A DNA stretch of 64,000 nt from a bacterium (GTDB lineage Bacteria > SZUA-79 > Acidulodesulfobacterales > Acidulodesulfobacteraceae): NCBI GenBank assembly GCA_021777135.1, contig JAJYDX010000005.1, forward strand, positions 62,001-126,000. The letters are read 5' to 3'. The notes below the pieces were generated by a model. The model was not told where the DNA came from. It did not search any database and saw only the letters and a list, made by a program, of their open reading frames with translations. Shown here in pieces: positions 36,008 to 45,874 of the stretch. Position 1 is the stretch's first letter. Each line of letters begins with the position of its first letter. Made by a program: the position numbers and the translations under genes.

Positions 36008-37354
36008 TTAAATTTTTATTGTCGAAAGTTTTCTGTAGACCGATCTTTCGCTTTCTCCTATTACCTTGGCAATTTCTAATTTCGTAAGCCCTTTAGAAAG
36101 AAGATAGCTTATATATTTTTCTTCTATTTCTTTTAAGGATAAATTTTTCTCAAAAATTTCAAAATTATTTCCGGCATTGAAACCTTTACCTCTTGAAACT
36201 TCAAGCTGTATTGCTTCTTCAGGAATCTCGTCTTTTCCTTCCGACAATACGATTCCCCTTTCTATGACGTTTTTTAATTCTCTTACGTTCCCTGGCCATT
36301 CATAATTCATAAGTTTATCCATAGCTGAATGCGAAATAGGCTTGGAAAATTGAATCTTATTTTCTTTAGTCATAAAATAGTGCGCTAAATGAGGGATATC
36401 CTCCTTTCTTTCTCTTAGCGGGGGCAATTCTATCATAAAACCGCTTATCCTATAAAATAAATCCCCTCTGAAACGGCCTTCGTCGACCATTTTCTTAAGG
36501 TTTTTATTAGTGGCAGTTATAATTCTGGTGTCAATAAAAATATTTTTGGAAGAACCGACTCTCCTGAAGCTTTTAGTGTCTATTATTCTTAAAAGTTTGC
36601 TTTGTATTATGCCGCTTACTTCTCCAATTTCGTCTATAAAAAGCGTTCCCTTGTCGGCGTATTCTAAAAGCCCTTTTTTTAGTGCATCCGCGCCGGTAAA
36701 AGAACCCCTTTCGTGCCCGAATAGCTCTGATTCGAAAAGATTTTCGGACAAATTGCAGGAATCTACTATTATAAAAGGATTATCCCTTCGGGGAGAGAGC
36801 CTGTGAAGGAGGTTTGCGCTAAGCTCCTTGCCGGTGCCGGACTCTCCGGATATAAGAACGTTAAGATTGGATTTTGCGGCAACCGTAATGTCTTCTATAA
36901 CTTTTGCGGCAGCTTTCGATTTGCCTATAAAAAACCTTTTAAAAATTTCGCGTTTAAAATAAGACGCATAATTTTTAAGATTTATTTTTTCAACGAGCCT
37001 TTTTATCGTTATACTTAGTTCTTCCAGGCTTAAAGGTTTGACTAGATAATCGCATGCTCCTATCTTTAAAGCCGCAACGGCGGAATCGACACTCCCGAAA
37101 GCCGTAAGTATAATCATTTCTACTTCTTTAGACCTTGATTTTACGGTCTTTAATAGGTCTATGCCGGATTTTTCAGGCAGCTTAAGGTCGGATACAATAA
37201 TATTAAAAAAATCTTTTTCCAGTTTATCTACGGCTTCTTCGGCAGAACCTGCGGAACCTACGTCGTAACCTTCGTTTTTTAAATAGTCGCAAAGAATTGT
37301 CCTGTAATTAATATCGTCATCGACTATTAATATTGAAATAGAATTGTTATCCAT
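36008..37354 (-). CDS. NtrC-family sigma-54-dependent response regulator
   Basis: 448 aa. Receiver domain 1-120 with phospho-acceptor Asp in IIVSDLKLP and the Lys of YLVKPLS. Central AAA+ domain about 140-370: Walker A GESGTGKE, the sigma-54-contacting loop as GSFTGA, Walker B GTLFIDEIGE. C-terminal Fis-type helix-turn-helix (LTKLEIAKVIGESERSVYRKL). It follows its cognate histidine kinase by 20 bases. Targets are unknown; no -24/-12 promoter was noticed nearby. Confidence 0.95.
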   Translation of the reverse strand: MDNNSISILIVDDDINYRTILCDYLKNEGYDVGSAGSAEEAVDKLEKDFFNIIVSDLKLPEKSGIDLLKTVKSRSKEVEMIILTAFGSVDSAVAALKIGACDYLVKPLSLEELSITIKRLVEKINLKNYASYFKREIFKRFFIGKSKAAAKVIEDITVAAKSNLNVLISGESGTGKELSANLLHRLSPRRDNPFIIVDSCNLSENLFESELFGHERGSFTGADALKKGLLEYADKGTLFIDEIGEVSGIIQSKLLRIIDTKSFRRVGSSKNIFIDTRIITATNKNLKKMVDEGRFRGDLFYRISGFMIELPPLRERKEDIPHLAHYFMTKENKIQFSKPISHSAMDKLMNYEWPGNVRELKNVIERGIVLSEGKDEIPEEAIQLEVSRGKGFNAGNNFEIFEKNLSLKEIEEKYISYLLSKGLTKLEIAKVIGESERSVYRKLSTIKI

Positions 37355-37374
37355 ATTTAAATATATTAAAAAAT

Positions 37375-38556
37375 TTATTCGATTTGGTTTTTTACATGTT
37401 CTTTTATGGCTTTATTTTCTGAGAAATTTCTTTTAACCGGAATTTTTACGACGAATTTTGTGCCCAGGTCTTTTTTCGACCTTACTTCTATGGACCCCCC
37501 TAGGGACTGAATTATACTTAGGGATATCGAAAGACCAAGCCCGGTACTATTAGAATTTTTATTTTTGGAAAAAAATGGATTAAAAATTTTTTTAATATCT
37601 TCCTGCTCGATGCCATGTCCGTTGTCTATTATCATTATGTATATATATTCGTTAACTTTTTTGGTTATAAAATAAACTATGCCGGAATTTTCTTCGACGG
37701 CTTGCATGGCGTTTAGCCCTATGTTTAACAAGACCTGCCTCAATCCCGCCTCCGAAAAACTTATCAAGGGGATATCCTGCACGAGATTTTTTCTAATCAT
37801 GATATTTTTTTTATTTGCAGTAAAAGATAAAAGTGCAATACTTTCTTCGAGGGAATTATTAACGTTGACTATATCCGTGGAATTGGAAACCGGGCTGGAT
37901 AATATAAGGAGTTTTTTTGTAATATCTTTACATCTTTCAATTTCCTGCTTCATTAGTTCGAAATATTTCTTTAAATCGCAGCCGCCTTCTTTCATTACGT
38001 TTGATATTTCGGTATTTTGAACAAAACCGCCTTCGCTAAAACACATTTTTATCATATCTATGGAGGCAATAATATTGTTAAGCGGATTATTTATCTCATG
38101 CGCGACGCCTTCAGCTAAAAGCCCCACTTCGGAAAGCCTCTGTGAAAGGTTAAATTTAAGATGGGCGTTAGAGCCGTTTCCTAAACACCTTAAAACCTCT
38201 ACGGCATATTTTTTTCCGGTTTTGCTATCGTAAAAAGGCGACGAATTTATTTCTACCGCAATCTCTTTGTTAAGACGTCCGTAATGACCGTGTATGACTT
38301 TAACTGTTTTCCCTTTTTTAATGACTTCCTCTATGGAACATGATTCTAGTAACGGATCGCACGGTTCGTCCCGAAAATGGCTTACTTTATAACAATAACC
38401 GCCTATAACTTCAGCTGAAGGGATACCCGCATCGTCCAAAAAACGTTTATTAGCGTAAACTATTTTATAATTTTCGTCTATTACTATCACACCGTCGCTT
38501 ATTGTGTCTAAAATATCGGTAGCGTTGAGAGGCAGGTTAATATTTTGATTTGTCAT
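37375..38556 (-). CDS. PAS-domain sensor histidine kinase
   Basis: 393 aa, soluble (no membrane helix). PAS domain about 10-125 with three cysteines in GGYCYKVSHFRDEPCDPLLESC, a pattern common in deltaproteobacterial PAS kinases. HisKA phospho-His in GVAHEINNPLNN, N-box LLNIGLNAMQAV, G1 IDNGHGIEQ and G2 GLGLSIS. NtrB-like partner of the NtrC-type regulator downstream. Begins 49 bases after rho. Confidence 0.93.
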   Translation of the reverse strand: MTNQNINLPLNATDILDTISDGVIVIDENYKIVYANKRFLDDAGIPSAEVIGGYCYKVSHFRDEPCDPLLESCSIEEVIKKGKTVKVIHGHYGRLNKEIAVEINSSPFYDSKTGKKYAVEVLRCLGNGSNAHLKFNLSQRLSEVGLLAEGVAHEINNPLNNIIASIDMIKMCFSEGGFVQNTEISNVMKEGGCDLKKYFELMKQEIERCKDITKKLLILSSPVSNSTDIVNVNNSLEESIALLSFTANKKNIMIRKNLVQDIPLISFSEAGLRQVLLNIGLNAMQAVEENSGIVYFITKKVNEYIYIMIIDNGHGIEQEDIKKIFNPFFSKNKNSNSTGLGLSISLSIIQSLGGSIEVRSKKDLGTKFVVKIPVKRNFSENKAIKEHVKNQIE

Positions 38557-38605
38557 AGTAATAATAATATATCATATTAGACTAATTTAAATAAATTTAA
38601 ATTAA

Positions 38606-39871
38606 TTACTGGTTCATAAGATTTAAAAAATCTGCGTTAGATTTGGTGTTTTTAATTTTGTCTATTAAAAATTCCATTGCATCCGTAGTATCCATTCCCG
38701 ACAAAACCTTTCTTAAAATCCATATTTTTTTCAAATGGTCTTTATCTACGAGAAGCTCTTCTTTTCTTGTGCCTGATTTATTAATATCTATAGCGGGAAA
38801 AACTCTCTTCTCCGATAATTTCCTGTCCAGATTAACCTCAAGGTTGCCTGTTCCCTTAAACTCTTCGAAAATTACCTCGTCCATTCTAGAACCGGTATCT
38901 ATTAAAGCCGTGGCGATTATAGTAAGACTGCCTCCTTCTTCGATGTTTCTTGCCGCGCCGAAAAACCTTTTAGGCTTATGCAGGGCGTTTGAATCGACGC
39001 CGCCCGACAAGACCTTTCCCGAAGACGGTATGGTAACGTTATAGGCGCGCGCGAGCCTCGTAATAGAGTCAAGTAAAATAACGACGTCTTTACCGGTTTC
39101 TACTAATCTTTTCGCTTTTTCTATAACTATTTCGGCAATCTGTATATGCCTCTGCGGCGGTTCGTCGAATGTAGAGCTGATTACTTCGCCGTTAACCGAC
39201 CTCTGCATATCGGTAACCTCTTCCGGTCTTTCGTCTATAAGAAGAACCATGAGGAAAATTTCCTTATGGTTTGTATTTATGGCATGGGCGATGTCTTTTA
39301 ATAGCATCGTTTTTCCGGTTCTCGGAGGGGCGACTATTAAGCCTCTCTGCCCTTTTCCTATAGGAATTAAAAGGTCCATAAGCCTTGTAGATAAATTTTT
39401 AGGATCAAATTCAAGCTTTATTTTTTCTTCGGGGTATAAAGGCGTTAAGTTGTCGAATAAAATTTTCTCTTTCGCTATTTCAGGGTCTTCAAAATTTATG
39501 CTTTCGACTTTTAACAGGGCGTAAAATCTTTCGCTGTCTTTAGGCGGTCTTATTACGCCTCTTATGGTATCCCCCGTTCTTAAGCCGAATTTTCTTATCT
39601 GCGACGGAGATACGTAAATATCGTCGGGACCGTGAAGATAGTTTGCTTCAAGCGACCTTAAAAAACCGTATTGGTCCGGCAGAATTTCCAGGACTCCTTC
39701 CCCTGAGATTAAGCCGTTTTTTTCCGTCTGCTGGTTTTTTTCGGTTTCTGCCTGAAGCAAGGCATATATAAGGTCTTGTTTCCGCATACCTGATGCGCCG
39801 TCTATATTATAGTCCTTTGCTATTTGCAGTAATTCATTAATTTTTTTTACCGATAATTCTTTAATGTTCAT
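38606..39871 (-). CDS. rho: Transcription termination factor Rho
   Basis: 421 aa RNA-dependent ATPase hexamer. Rho_N SAP-like start ([26 protein letters not shown]), cold-shock RNA-binding domain with [14 protein letters not shown]-loop [20 protein letters not shown], the Q-loop and R-loop ([10 protein letters not shown]) are all present. No N-terminal insertion. Situated between the GGDEF-like gene and the two-component pair. Confidence 0.97.
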   Translation of the reverse strand: MNIKELSVKKINELLQIAKDYNIDGASGMRKQDLIYALLQAETEKNQQTEKNGLISGEGVLEILPDQYGFLRSLEANYLHGPDDIYVSPSQIRKFGLRTGDTIRGVIRPPKDSERFYALLKVESINFEDPEIAKEKILFDNLTPLYPEEKIKLEFDPKNLSTRLMDLLIPIGKGQRGLIVAPPRTGKTMLLKDIAHAINTNHKEIFLMVLLIDERPEEVTDMQRSVNGEVISSTFDEPPQRHIQIAEIVIEKAKRLVETGKDVVILLDSITRLARAYNVTIPSSGKVLSGGVDSNALHKPKRFFGAARNIEEGGSLTIIATALIDTGSRMDEVIFEEFKGTGNLEVNLDRKLSEKRVFPAIDINKSGTRKEELLVDKDHLKKIWILRKVLSGMDTTDAMEFLIDKIKNTKSNADFLNLMNQ

Positions 39872-39895
39872 AAATGCTCCTTTAATTTTTTATTT

Positions 39896-40900
39896 TTACA
39901 GGCATACCCACCTGTCCATTCTTCTTGCGTCTATACGGCGTCCTTCCGCTATGTCCAAAATAGTGCGCTCGTTATTGCCGTCGTCCGGAAATGTTGAAAT
40001 TCCGGCGTTAAGAGATAAAATTGACTGATTTTCTTTTTTAAATATGTTTTCGGTTTCCGATAATATGGACGTTATTATATCTTTTGCGGCATCCCTTCCT
40101 ATGTTTGGAAATAAAATTATAAACTTATTGCCGTATCTAGATGCCGTATCAAAAGCCCTTATATTTTTTTTTATAATGTTTGCAATTATTCCTATATTTT
40201 TGTCTCCAGCCTGATGACCGTTCATTGAATTTAATTTATTTAATTGGTTAATAGAGATTAATGAAACTGATAAGCGGCTTTTTTCATTAGTTGACTTTTG
40301 CATTTCCTGAAAAAGCTTCTCATGGAAATATTTAAAATTGTTGAGTCCTGAAACGTAATCTATCTGCGAGCAGTCTCTCATAGTCTGTACGCATTTATTA
40401 GAGTTTAAAATATAAGCTATTACCGAAAAAATAGTATCAAAAACCTCCGTTTTGTCTGTTTCGCAATTTTTAAATCCCGCAACTGAATATATTATTACGG
40501 AGTAAGAGTCGGTATACGCAGTTTTTAATTCGTAAGCATAAAACTCGGATACGTTTTCGTGTTCGAATAAATAGCTGTATTTATCGTATTTATCGACATC
40601 TTTTCTAAAATCTATATATAATCCGTCTTTTAACGGCGCTATTTCCTGAAGCAGCGCCGACGGCGGCGTTTCATTGGTTTTTTTAACGAATTCGTGCGAA
40701 AAGCCCCTGGAAATTTCGACCCTTTCTTCGGCGTTATACTTTCTATAAACAAACATTATCGCCGTTGCTCCAAAAGTAAATTCAAAGCCTATATTAACAA
40801 AATGCAACACCTCTTCGACGGTTTTTTTCTGGAATGCGAAATTCAACAACTCTTTAATGAAGTTATATCCGAGGTCTGCGCACTTTATATTTTCTTCCAT
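39896..40900 (-). CDS. Degenerate GGDEF-domain protein
   Basis: 334 aa from ATG 40900, which has GGGGGAA 8 bases upstream; the frame is open to 40954, but those 18 residues lack a ribosome site. An N-terminal ~165-residue GAF-like sensory part precedes a GGDEF fold (DYVSGLNNFKYFHEKL, then HQAGDKNIGII). The active-site loop reads YGNKF instead of GG(D/E)EF, and the metal-binding Asp of the first strand is replaced (ISINQLNKLN), so it is probably not a diguanylate cyclase. The last residues (AEGRRIDARRMDRWVCL) are unlike the usual ALYxAK end. It may bind c-di-GMP/GTP or act as a scaffold. Confidence 0.78.
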   Translation of the reverse strand: MEENIKCADLGYNFIKELLNFAFQKKTVEEVLHFVNIGFEFTFGATAIMFVYRKYNAEERVEISRGFSHEFVKKTNETPPSALLQEIAPLKDGLYIDFRKDVDKYDKYSYLFEHENVSEFYAYELKTAYTDSYSVIIYSVAGFKNCETDKTEVFDTIFSVIAYILNSNKCVQTMRDCSQIDYVSGLNNFKYFHEKLFQEMQKSTNEKSRLSVSLISINQLNKLNSMNGHQAGDKNIGIIANIIKKNIRAFDTASRYGNKFIILFPNIGRDAAKDIITSILSETENIFKKENQSILSLNAGISTFPDDGNNERTILDIAEGRRIDARRMDRWVCL

Positions 40901-40978
40901 AAACGATATTCCCCCTTGTTTTAATGGGACGGACCTAAATTTGTCCACGAACAATATGATTTTTTTGAATTATTTATT

Positions 40979-41587
40979 TTATTCCGGAACGGGAAAATTA
41001 ATTTTATATAATTTATTTAAAAAGTGTACAAATGAGTTAATTTGAGGAATTAAGAATTTAAATCCGTAGTTGTTGCTAATAATAAAGTCTGATTTTTTAA
41101 TTTTTTCTTTTTCGTTTAATTGATTTTTATTTCGTTTAATAAAATCTTCAAAATCGAATTTTTTATATGCCCTTTTAACCCTCATGGAAAAATCGCAGGC
41201 GACAAGAACGGTTTTATCCAATTCAAGATAATATCCAGATTCTATAATTACCGCTCCTTCGATTACCGCGACCGGTCTGCGGCTAGCCTTAAGCATACCG
41301 TTAATATTGGCTCTTAAAGGCGGATAGATTATGTCTTCCAATGCCTTTTTCTTAAGAAAATCGGAAAAAACTATTCCGGCAAGAACTTTGCGATCTATCT
41401 CATATTCACTATTTAAAATGTTTTTACCGAAAAAATCAACAATTTTTTTATATTCCGAGCTATTTTTTTTTATAATCTTATTTGCTTCTTCGTCAAGATT
41501 CACGGTTAAAAAATCGTAATTTTTGAATAAACCAAGCACTGTGGTTTTTCCGGAACCTATTGACCCTGTCAGTCCTATCTTTAACAT
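40979..41587 (-). CDS. coaE: Dephospho-CoA kinase
   Basis: 202 aa. Last step of CoA synthesis. P-loop GLTGSIGSGKTT, NLDEEANKII, the IIYPPLR segment and AVIEGAVIIESG follow the CoaE pattern. The C-terminus is a little diverged. 27 bases downstream of the pseudouridine synthase gene. Confidence 0.9.
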   Translation of the reverse strand: MLKIGLTGSIGSGKTTVLGLFKNYDFLTVNLDEEANKIIKKNSSEYKKIVDFFGKNILNSEYEIDRKVLAGIVFSDFLKKKALEDIIYPPLRANINGMLKASRRPVAVIEGAVIIESGYYLELDKTVLVACDFSMRVKRAYKKFDFEDFIKRNKNQLNEKEKIKKSDFIISNNYGFKFLIPQINSFVHFLNKLYKINFPVPE

Positions 41588-41613
41588 CTTATTAAAACAC
41601 CCATTAATTTATA

Positions 41614-42558
41614 TTATAAAAGGATGTCTGGATTATCCGAACCGAAAGCCCAGAGCATATCTTCCGGCACTTTTGCTTTTAAAACTATTTTTTTGTTTGT
41701 TGCCGGATGTCTAAATTCAAGCATATATGCATGCAGCATCTGTCTTTTGACAAAATTTAAGCTTTTGTATTTATCTGAAATATCTTTTCTCTTATAAAGC
41801 TTATCTCCTACAATAGGATAACCTTTTTCAAAAAGAGATACCCTTATTTGATGGGTTCTCCCTGTTTCCGGCATTACCTTAAGAAGGGTTGCGGCGCCTC
41901 TTACCGATTTTACTTTCTCAAAACGGGTAACGCAATATTTTCCGCCTTCTTCTTTATCTATTTCCATTTTAACCCTGCTTTTTGGGTCTCTTTTTATAAA
42001 CCCTTCTATGCATCCGCTTTCTTGAGAAATATTACCGTAAGTTACGGCAAGATAAGTTTTTTTAATTTCCCTGTTTTTAAAACTTGACGAAATGGCATTA
42101 TGAGAAAAATCGTTTTTTGCTATTAACATTATGCCGGAAGTATCTTTGTCCAGCCTGTGCACTATTCCCGGTCTTTCGACGCCGCCTATGCCTGAAAGAT
42201 TAGATATCTTTCCTATTAAAATATTTACCAGCGTATTGTTATAATTTCCCTTCCCAGGATGAGCCGCAATTCCTGCGGGTTTGTTTACCGCCGCGATATA
42301 CTCGTCTTCATAAATTATCTCTATATCGTAATCAAAGAACTCTATGCCGGACTTTATAATCTCCGGCTCTTTAAAAGTTATCAGGCAGCCTTCTTTTATC
42401 GCGTAAGAAGGTTTATTAACGACAACACCGTTAATTTCGACGCCTCCGCTTAGTATCTGCTTTTTAATAAACGACCTTGTTTTTCCGGGCAGGTTAGCCG
42501 TTAAAAAAATATCCAGTCTTATATCCTTACCGGTATGAGCAAATGAAACTATTCCCAT
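41614..42558 (-). CDS. rluD: RluA-family 23S rRNA pseudouridine synthase (RluD-like)
   Basis: 314 aa. N-terminal S4 domain (about 14-75, DIFLTANLPGKTRSFIKKQILSGGVEING) and the catalytic domain with HRLDKDTSGIMLIAKN carrying the nucleophilic Asp. GRTHQIRVSLFEKGYPIVGDKLY is the third motif. RluD is the best guess because of the S4 domain and length; RluC is the alternative. Overlaps gpmI by 10 bases. Confidence 0.88.
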   Translation of the reverse strand: MGIVSFAHTGKDIRLDIFLTANLPGKTRSFIKKQILSGGVEINGVVVNKPSYAIKEGCLITFKEPEIIKSGIEFFDYDIEIIYEDEYIAAVNKPAGIAAHPGKGNYNNTLVNILIGKISNLSGIGGVERPGIVHRLDKDTSGIMLIAKNDFSHNAISSSFKNREIKKTYLAVTYGNISQESGCIEGFIKRDPKSRVKMEIDKEEGGKYCVTRFEKVKSVRGAATLLKVMPETGRTHQIRVSLFEKGYPIVGDKLYKRKDISDKYKSLNFVKRQMLHAYMLEFRHPATNKKIVLKAKVPEDMLWAFGSDNPDILL

Positions 42559-44093
42559 AAAATGCGTCCGGTCATCTCCTCCGGTATATCAACACCCAGC
42601 AGTTTAAGAATAGTAGGGGCAATATCGGCAAGCCTGCCGGGTCTTAACTGCGGAATTTCTTTTGCGTAATTCGATACTATGATAAACGGTACCGGATTTA
42701 AGGTATGGTTTGTCATAGGCTTTCCGTTTTCGTCAGTCATTGTTTCGGCATTTCCGTGGTCTGCGGTTATTATGCAAGCGCAGTCTAGTCCTAATGCAAC
42801 GGGTATTATTTCGCTTATAACGGAATTAACCGCCTTAACTGCTTTTATAGCGGCGTCATAGTTTCCGGTATGGCCTACCATATCGCAGTTGGCAAAATTA
42901 CAAACTATTAATTCGTATGCCGCGGTCTTTATTTTTTCGATAAGCGCGTCTTTAATTTTAAAAGCGCTCATCTCCGGCGCCAAGTCGTAAGTCTTGAATT
43001 CCCTGGGAGAAGGTATAAGCAGCCTATCCTCGTTTTTGAAAGGCTCCTCCCTCCCGCAGTTAAAAAAATAAGTTACATGGGCGTATTTTTCGGTTTCGGC
43101 TATCCTGAACTGCTTAAAACCTAGATTAGATACGACTTCTCCAAGAATATTTGAATAATTTTGAGGCTCAATAATATATTTATTTTTAAATGAATCATCG
43201 TATTTGGTCATAGTAATAAAATTTCTTACCGGTTTAAAATCTTCTCTTGGAAATTTATCGAAACCGTCAAAAGTAAGCGCCATAGTCAACTGTTTAGCCC
43301 TGTCTGCCCTAAAATTGAAAAAAAGCACGCCATCGTTTTCTTTAATCCTTCCGTCGTTTTCCACCCCGTTATCTATAACTATAGCGGGCATAAATTCGTC
43401 TGTTGTATCGTTTGCGTAAAATTTTTTAACAGCGCCTTCCGGCTCGTCAAACTTCTCACCTTTTAACCTTGTCAATAAATTAAAGGCTACTTCGACTCTA
43501 TCCCACCGCGTATCCCTGTCCATCGAGTAAAATCTTCCGCAAACAGTCGAGATAAACACCCTGTCGGCAAAATTCTTTATATGCGAGGTTAACTTATCAA
43601 GAAAAACCGGTGCGCTTCGCGGCGGAGAATCCCTGCCGTCTAAAAACGGATGAATGTAAATTTTTTTTACTCCGTTATGATAAAAAAAATCAATTAAATA
43701 TAATAAATGCCGAAGCTCGGAGTGGACTCCGCTCTCCGAGAGCAGCCCCATAAGGTGGACCGGCGCGTTTTCTTCTTTAACTTTTTTTAGAAATTCCAGT
43801 AAGATTTCATTGTTTTTAAGATTATCGTCTTTTATAAGCAGGTCTATTTTCGTTAAGTCCTGCATTATTACACGCCCAGCGCCTATATTTGAATGGCCGA
43901 CTTCGGAATTCCCCATAGTGTTTTCCGGCAGACCTACATCTAATCCATAGGCTTTTAAAACGGTAAATGGGTGATTTTCAAAGAGCGAGTTTATAAACTC
44001 CGGCTTTGCGTCAATTATTGCATTGCCTTCAACTTTAGAAGACATTCCAAAGCCGTCTAAAATAATTAAGACGGCGTTTTTAAATTTTTTCAT
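42549..44093 (-). CDS. gpmI: 2,3-bisphosphoglycerate-independent phosphoglycerate mutase
   Basis: 514 aa, glycolysis/gluconeogenesis. Metal site begins ILDGFGMSS; NTMGNSEVGHSNIGAGRVI carries the catalytic Ser; DGRDSPPRSA, FFNFRADRAKQL and ITADHGNAETM complete the alkaline-phosphatase-superfamily metal ligands. Full length. Confidence 0.96.
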   Translation of the reverse strand: MKKFKNAVLIILDGFGMSSKVEGNAIIDAKPEFINSLFENHPFTVLKAYGLDVGLPENTMGNSEVGHSNIGAGRVIMQDLTKIDLLIKDDNLKNNEILLEFLKKVKEENAPVHLMGLLSESGVHSELRHLLYLIDFFYHNGVKKIYIHPFLDGRDSPPRSAPVFLDKLTSHIKNFADRVFISTVCGRFYSMDRDTRWDRVEVAFNLLTRLKGEKFDEPEGAVKKFYANDTTDEFMPAIVIDNGVENDGRIKENDGVLFFNFRADRAKQLTMALTFDGFDKFPREDFKPVRNFITMTKYDDSFKNKYIIEPQNYSNILGEVVSNLGFKQFRIAETEKYAHVTYFFNCGREEPFKNEDRLLIPSPREFKTYDLAPEMSAFKIKDALIEKIKTAAYELIVCNFANCDMVGHTGNYDAAIKAVKAVNSVISEIIPVALGLDCACIITADHGNAETMTDENGKPMTNHTLNPVPFIIVSNYAKEIPQLRPGRLADIAPTILKLLGVDIPEEMTGRILWE

Positions 44094-44101
44094 ATCGGTT
44101 T

Positions 44102-45475
44102 TTATTCGGAAATTAAATGGGGTATATTTTTTGTTTCGTCTTTTACGCCGGTTTCATAGAGAGTTCCCGATGTTTTTATATTAAAGGTATTCCAGAGATT
44201 ACACGAAGGACATATTGAAGAATAATTATATGAAACAAACCCGCAGTTTGAACAGACGAAAGGCAGTTTAACGGGATATTTGGTTTTAAGCGCTTTTCTG
44301 AAATTAACCGAGGCGTCGTTATATTTTCCTCTTTTAAAATAACATTCGGCAAGCAGCATGTTCAAAGAATTGTCTTTAAATATATTAGCGGGTATCAAAG
44401 ACAAGTTTGATAGAGCTTCGTCTATCATCTCCAGCCTTATATATAATTTTCCAAGAAAAAGCCTGTATTCCCATTTTTCAGGATTATCGTATATAAGCTC
44501 TTGATAAAATCTGATTATATTTTCAGGATGGTTTGTTTTTATGGAAATATCTTCTATTTTTATAATTAAAACAAGATTGCCGGTTTTCAGGAAAGCCTTT
44601 TCCCATAGCTCGAACGCCTCGTTAATTTTTCCCTTTTTCACTAATGCGTCTCCGAGGGATATATATGCCGGCACAAAATTTTTATTCTGTCCAAGTACCT
44701 GGTTGAAGCGTTTTACAGATCTTTCAGTATCGTTTTCCGATTCCAAAAGATATTTTCCGAATTCATATTTGAGTCCAAGCATAACCTGTTCTTCTTTTTT
44801 GTTTATTTCTTTGTCTTTAGACTGGGAAAGAAATAATTTTGACATCCTGTAAGCATTTTTCCACTCTTCTTTCTTAATAAATATATCTTTCAGCTGCGTT
44901 ATGGCATAAAGGTCGTCTGGCGAATATTCCAGCGCTTTATTCAGGTAAAAAACAGCTTTATCGTAGTCCTTATTAAGCTTATAAAGATTACCGGCTTCGT
45001 TAAGCGCCGTAATATTTTCTTTTTCTATTTCTAACGCCTTATTAAGGGCATTTTCGGATTCCTTTAATTTTCCTTTATGCTTATATATTTTCGCAAGAAG
45101 AAGATAAGCGCTAAGATTATTGGGATAATTCAACAGATATTTCTTGATAAGGTCTATTCCTTTATCGTATTGTCCTTTAATGTATGCATCGAATGCCCTG
45201 TTGACCGAGTTGTCTAATTCCGTTTTTATATATTGCTTTCTTTTATATATCAGGTTCTTTATCTGAGAAATCGAATCCTTCAATACGTTTATAATCAGGA
45301 TAAGCGCTATGCCCGTTAAAAAAGCTGAAAACACGTAAATTATGAGATAGCTGTTAAGTATATGGTGCTGTCCGGGGGCGTAATGTAAAATAACTCTCTG
45401 CGGGTTAAGCGCATAAAGATACTCGAAGAACGCAATAAGTATCAGTATCGCTATGATTACTGTGATTATATACAT
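44102..45475 (-). CDS. LapA-LapB-like fusion: two-TM domain, TPRs and rubredoxin-like zinc ribbon
   Basis: 457 aa. Residues 1-80 resemble LapA (DUF1049): TM1, then ALNPQRVILHY, then TM2 (about 41-66, VFSAFLTGIALIL) and a basic cytoplasmic helix. Residues about 88-395 hold eight or more TPR pairs. The C-terminus has C408-X2-C411 and C422-X2-C425, the rubredoxin-like metal site that defines LapB/YciM. In E. coli LapA and LapB are separate inner-membrane proteins, with LapB controlling LpxC turnover and LPS assembly. Here both look joined in one chain. Lies between gpmI and rsfS, away from the lpx block. The LapB part is the firmer call. Confidence 0.75.
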   Translation of the reverse strand: MYIITVIIAILILIAFFEYLYALNPQRVILHYAPGQHHILNSYLIIYVFSAFLTGIALILIINVLKDSISQIKNLIYKRKQYIKTELDNSVNRAFDAYIKGQYDKGIDLIKKYLLNYPNNLSAYLLLAKIYKHKGKLKESENALNKALEIEKENITALNEAGNLYKLNKDYDKAVFYLNKALEYSPDDLYAITQLKDIFIKKEEWKNAYRMSKLFLSQSKDKEINKKEEQVMLGLKYEFGKYLLESENDTERSVKRFNQVLGQNKNFVPAYISLGDALVKKGKINEAFELWEKAFLKTGNLVLIIKIEDISIKTNHPENIIRFYQELIYDNPEKWEYRLFLGKLYIRLEMIDEALSNLSLIPANIFKDNSLNMLLAECYFKRGKYNDASVNFRKALKTKYPVKLPFVCSNCGFVSYNYSSICPSCNLWNTFNIKTSGTLYETGVKDETKNIPHLISE

Positions 45476-45498
45476 AAGGAGATAAGTATATGTTAAAA

Positions 45499-45783
45499 TT
45501 AAGTTTTATCTATCGAAGCTTCAACGGTTAGCTCTTTTGCCTCCGGCCACAACCCCTCGATATTATAGTAAGACCTTAAATCGTCGTGAATTAAATGTAT
45601 CATCATGCTGCCGTAATCTATAACTATCCATCTCGAACCGGGAGCAGAAAAACCTTCCTGCCCAAGAGGCTTCTGTTTGAAAGATTTAAGCAGGTTATCG
45701 GCTATCGCATTTAGCTGCCTGTCGGAAGAACCTCCGGCTATAATTATAAAATCGGTTATGCCTGAAATTTTCCTTACGTCCAA
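45499..45783 (-). CDS. rsfS: Ribosome silencing factor RsfS (Iojap family); true N-terminus probably upstream
   Basis: The segment given starts at a TTG (94 aa) and contains ISGITDFIIIAGGSSDRQLNAIADNLL and WIVIDYGSMMIHLIHDDLRSYYNIEGLW, the core of RsfS, which binds bL14 and blocks subunit joining. The reading frame remains open for 36 more codons upstream and still matches the family (DIRSVINFLLEKKAHNILVLDV). A complete protein would start there, at a non-standard codon (ATC 45888, ATA 45837 or ATA 45825). No ATG, GTG or TTG is available before the TGA at 45894-45892. Placed after nadD, its usual neighbour. Confidence 0.9.
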   Translation of the reverse strand: MDVRKISGITDFIIIAGGSSDRQLNAIADNLLKSFKQKPLGQEGFSAPGSRWIVIDYGSMMIHLIHDDLRSYYNIEGLWPEAKELTVEASIDKT

Positions 45784-45855
45784 AACTAAAATATTATGAG
45801 CCTTTTTCTCTAAAAGAAAATTTATGACCGACCTTATGTCCTTATTTGTTCTTTT

Positions 45856-45874
45856 AAGCGGCTTCCTGCCGCTT
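45856..45874 (-). other. Hairpin in the 5' part of rsfS
   Basis: On the minus strand AAGCGGC-AGGAA-GCCGCTT forms a perfect 7-bp stem with an AGGAA loop. It lies between the nadD stop and the conserved part of rsfS. The loop resembles a Shine-Dalgarno sequence. On the plus strand it is followed by TTTTT, but no plus-strand gene is present to terminate. Confidence 0.5.
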
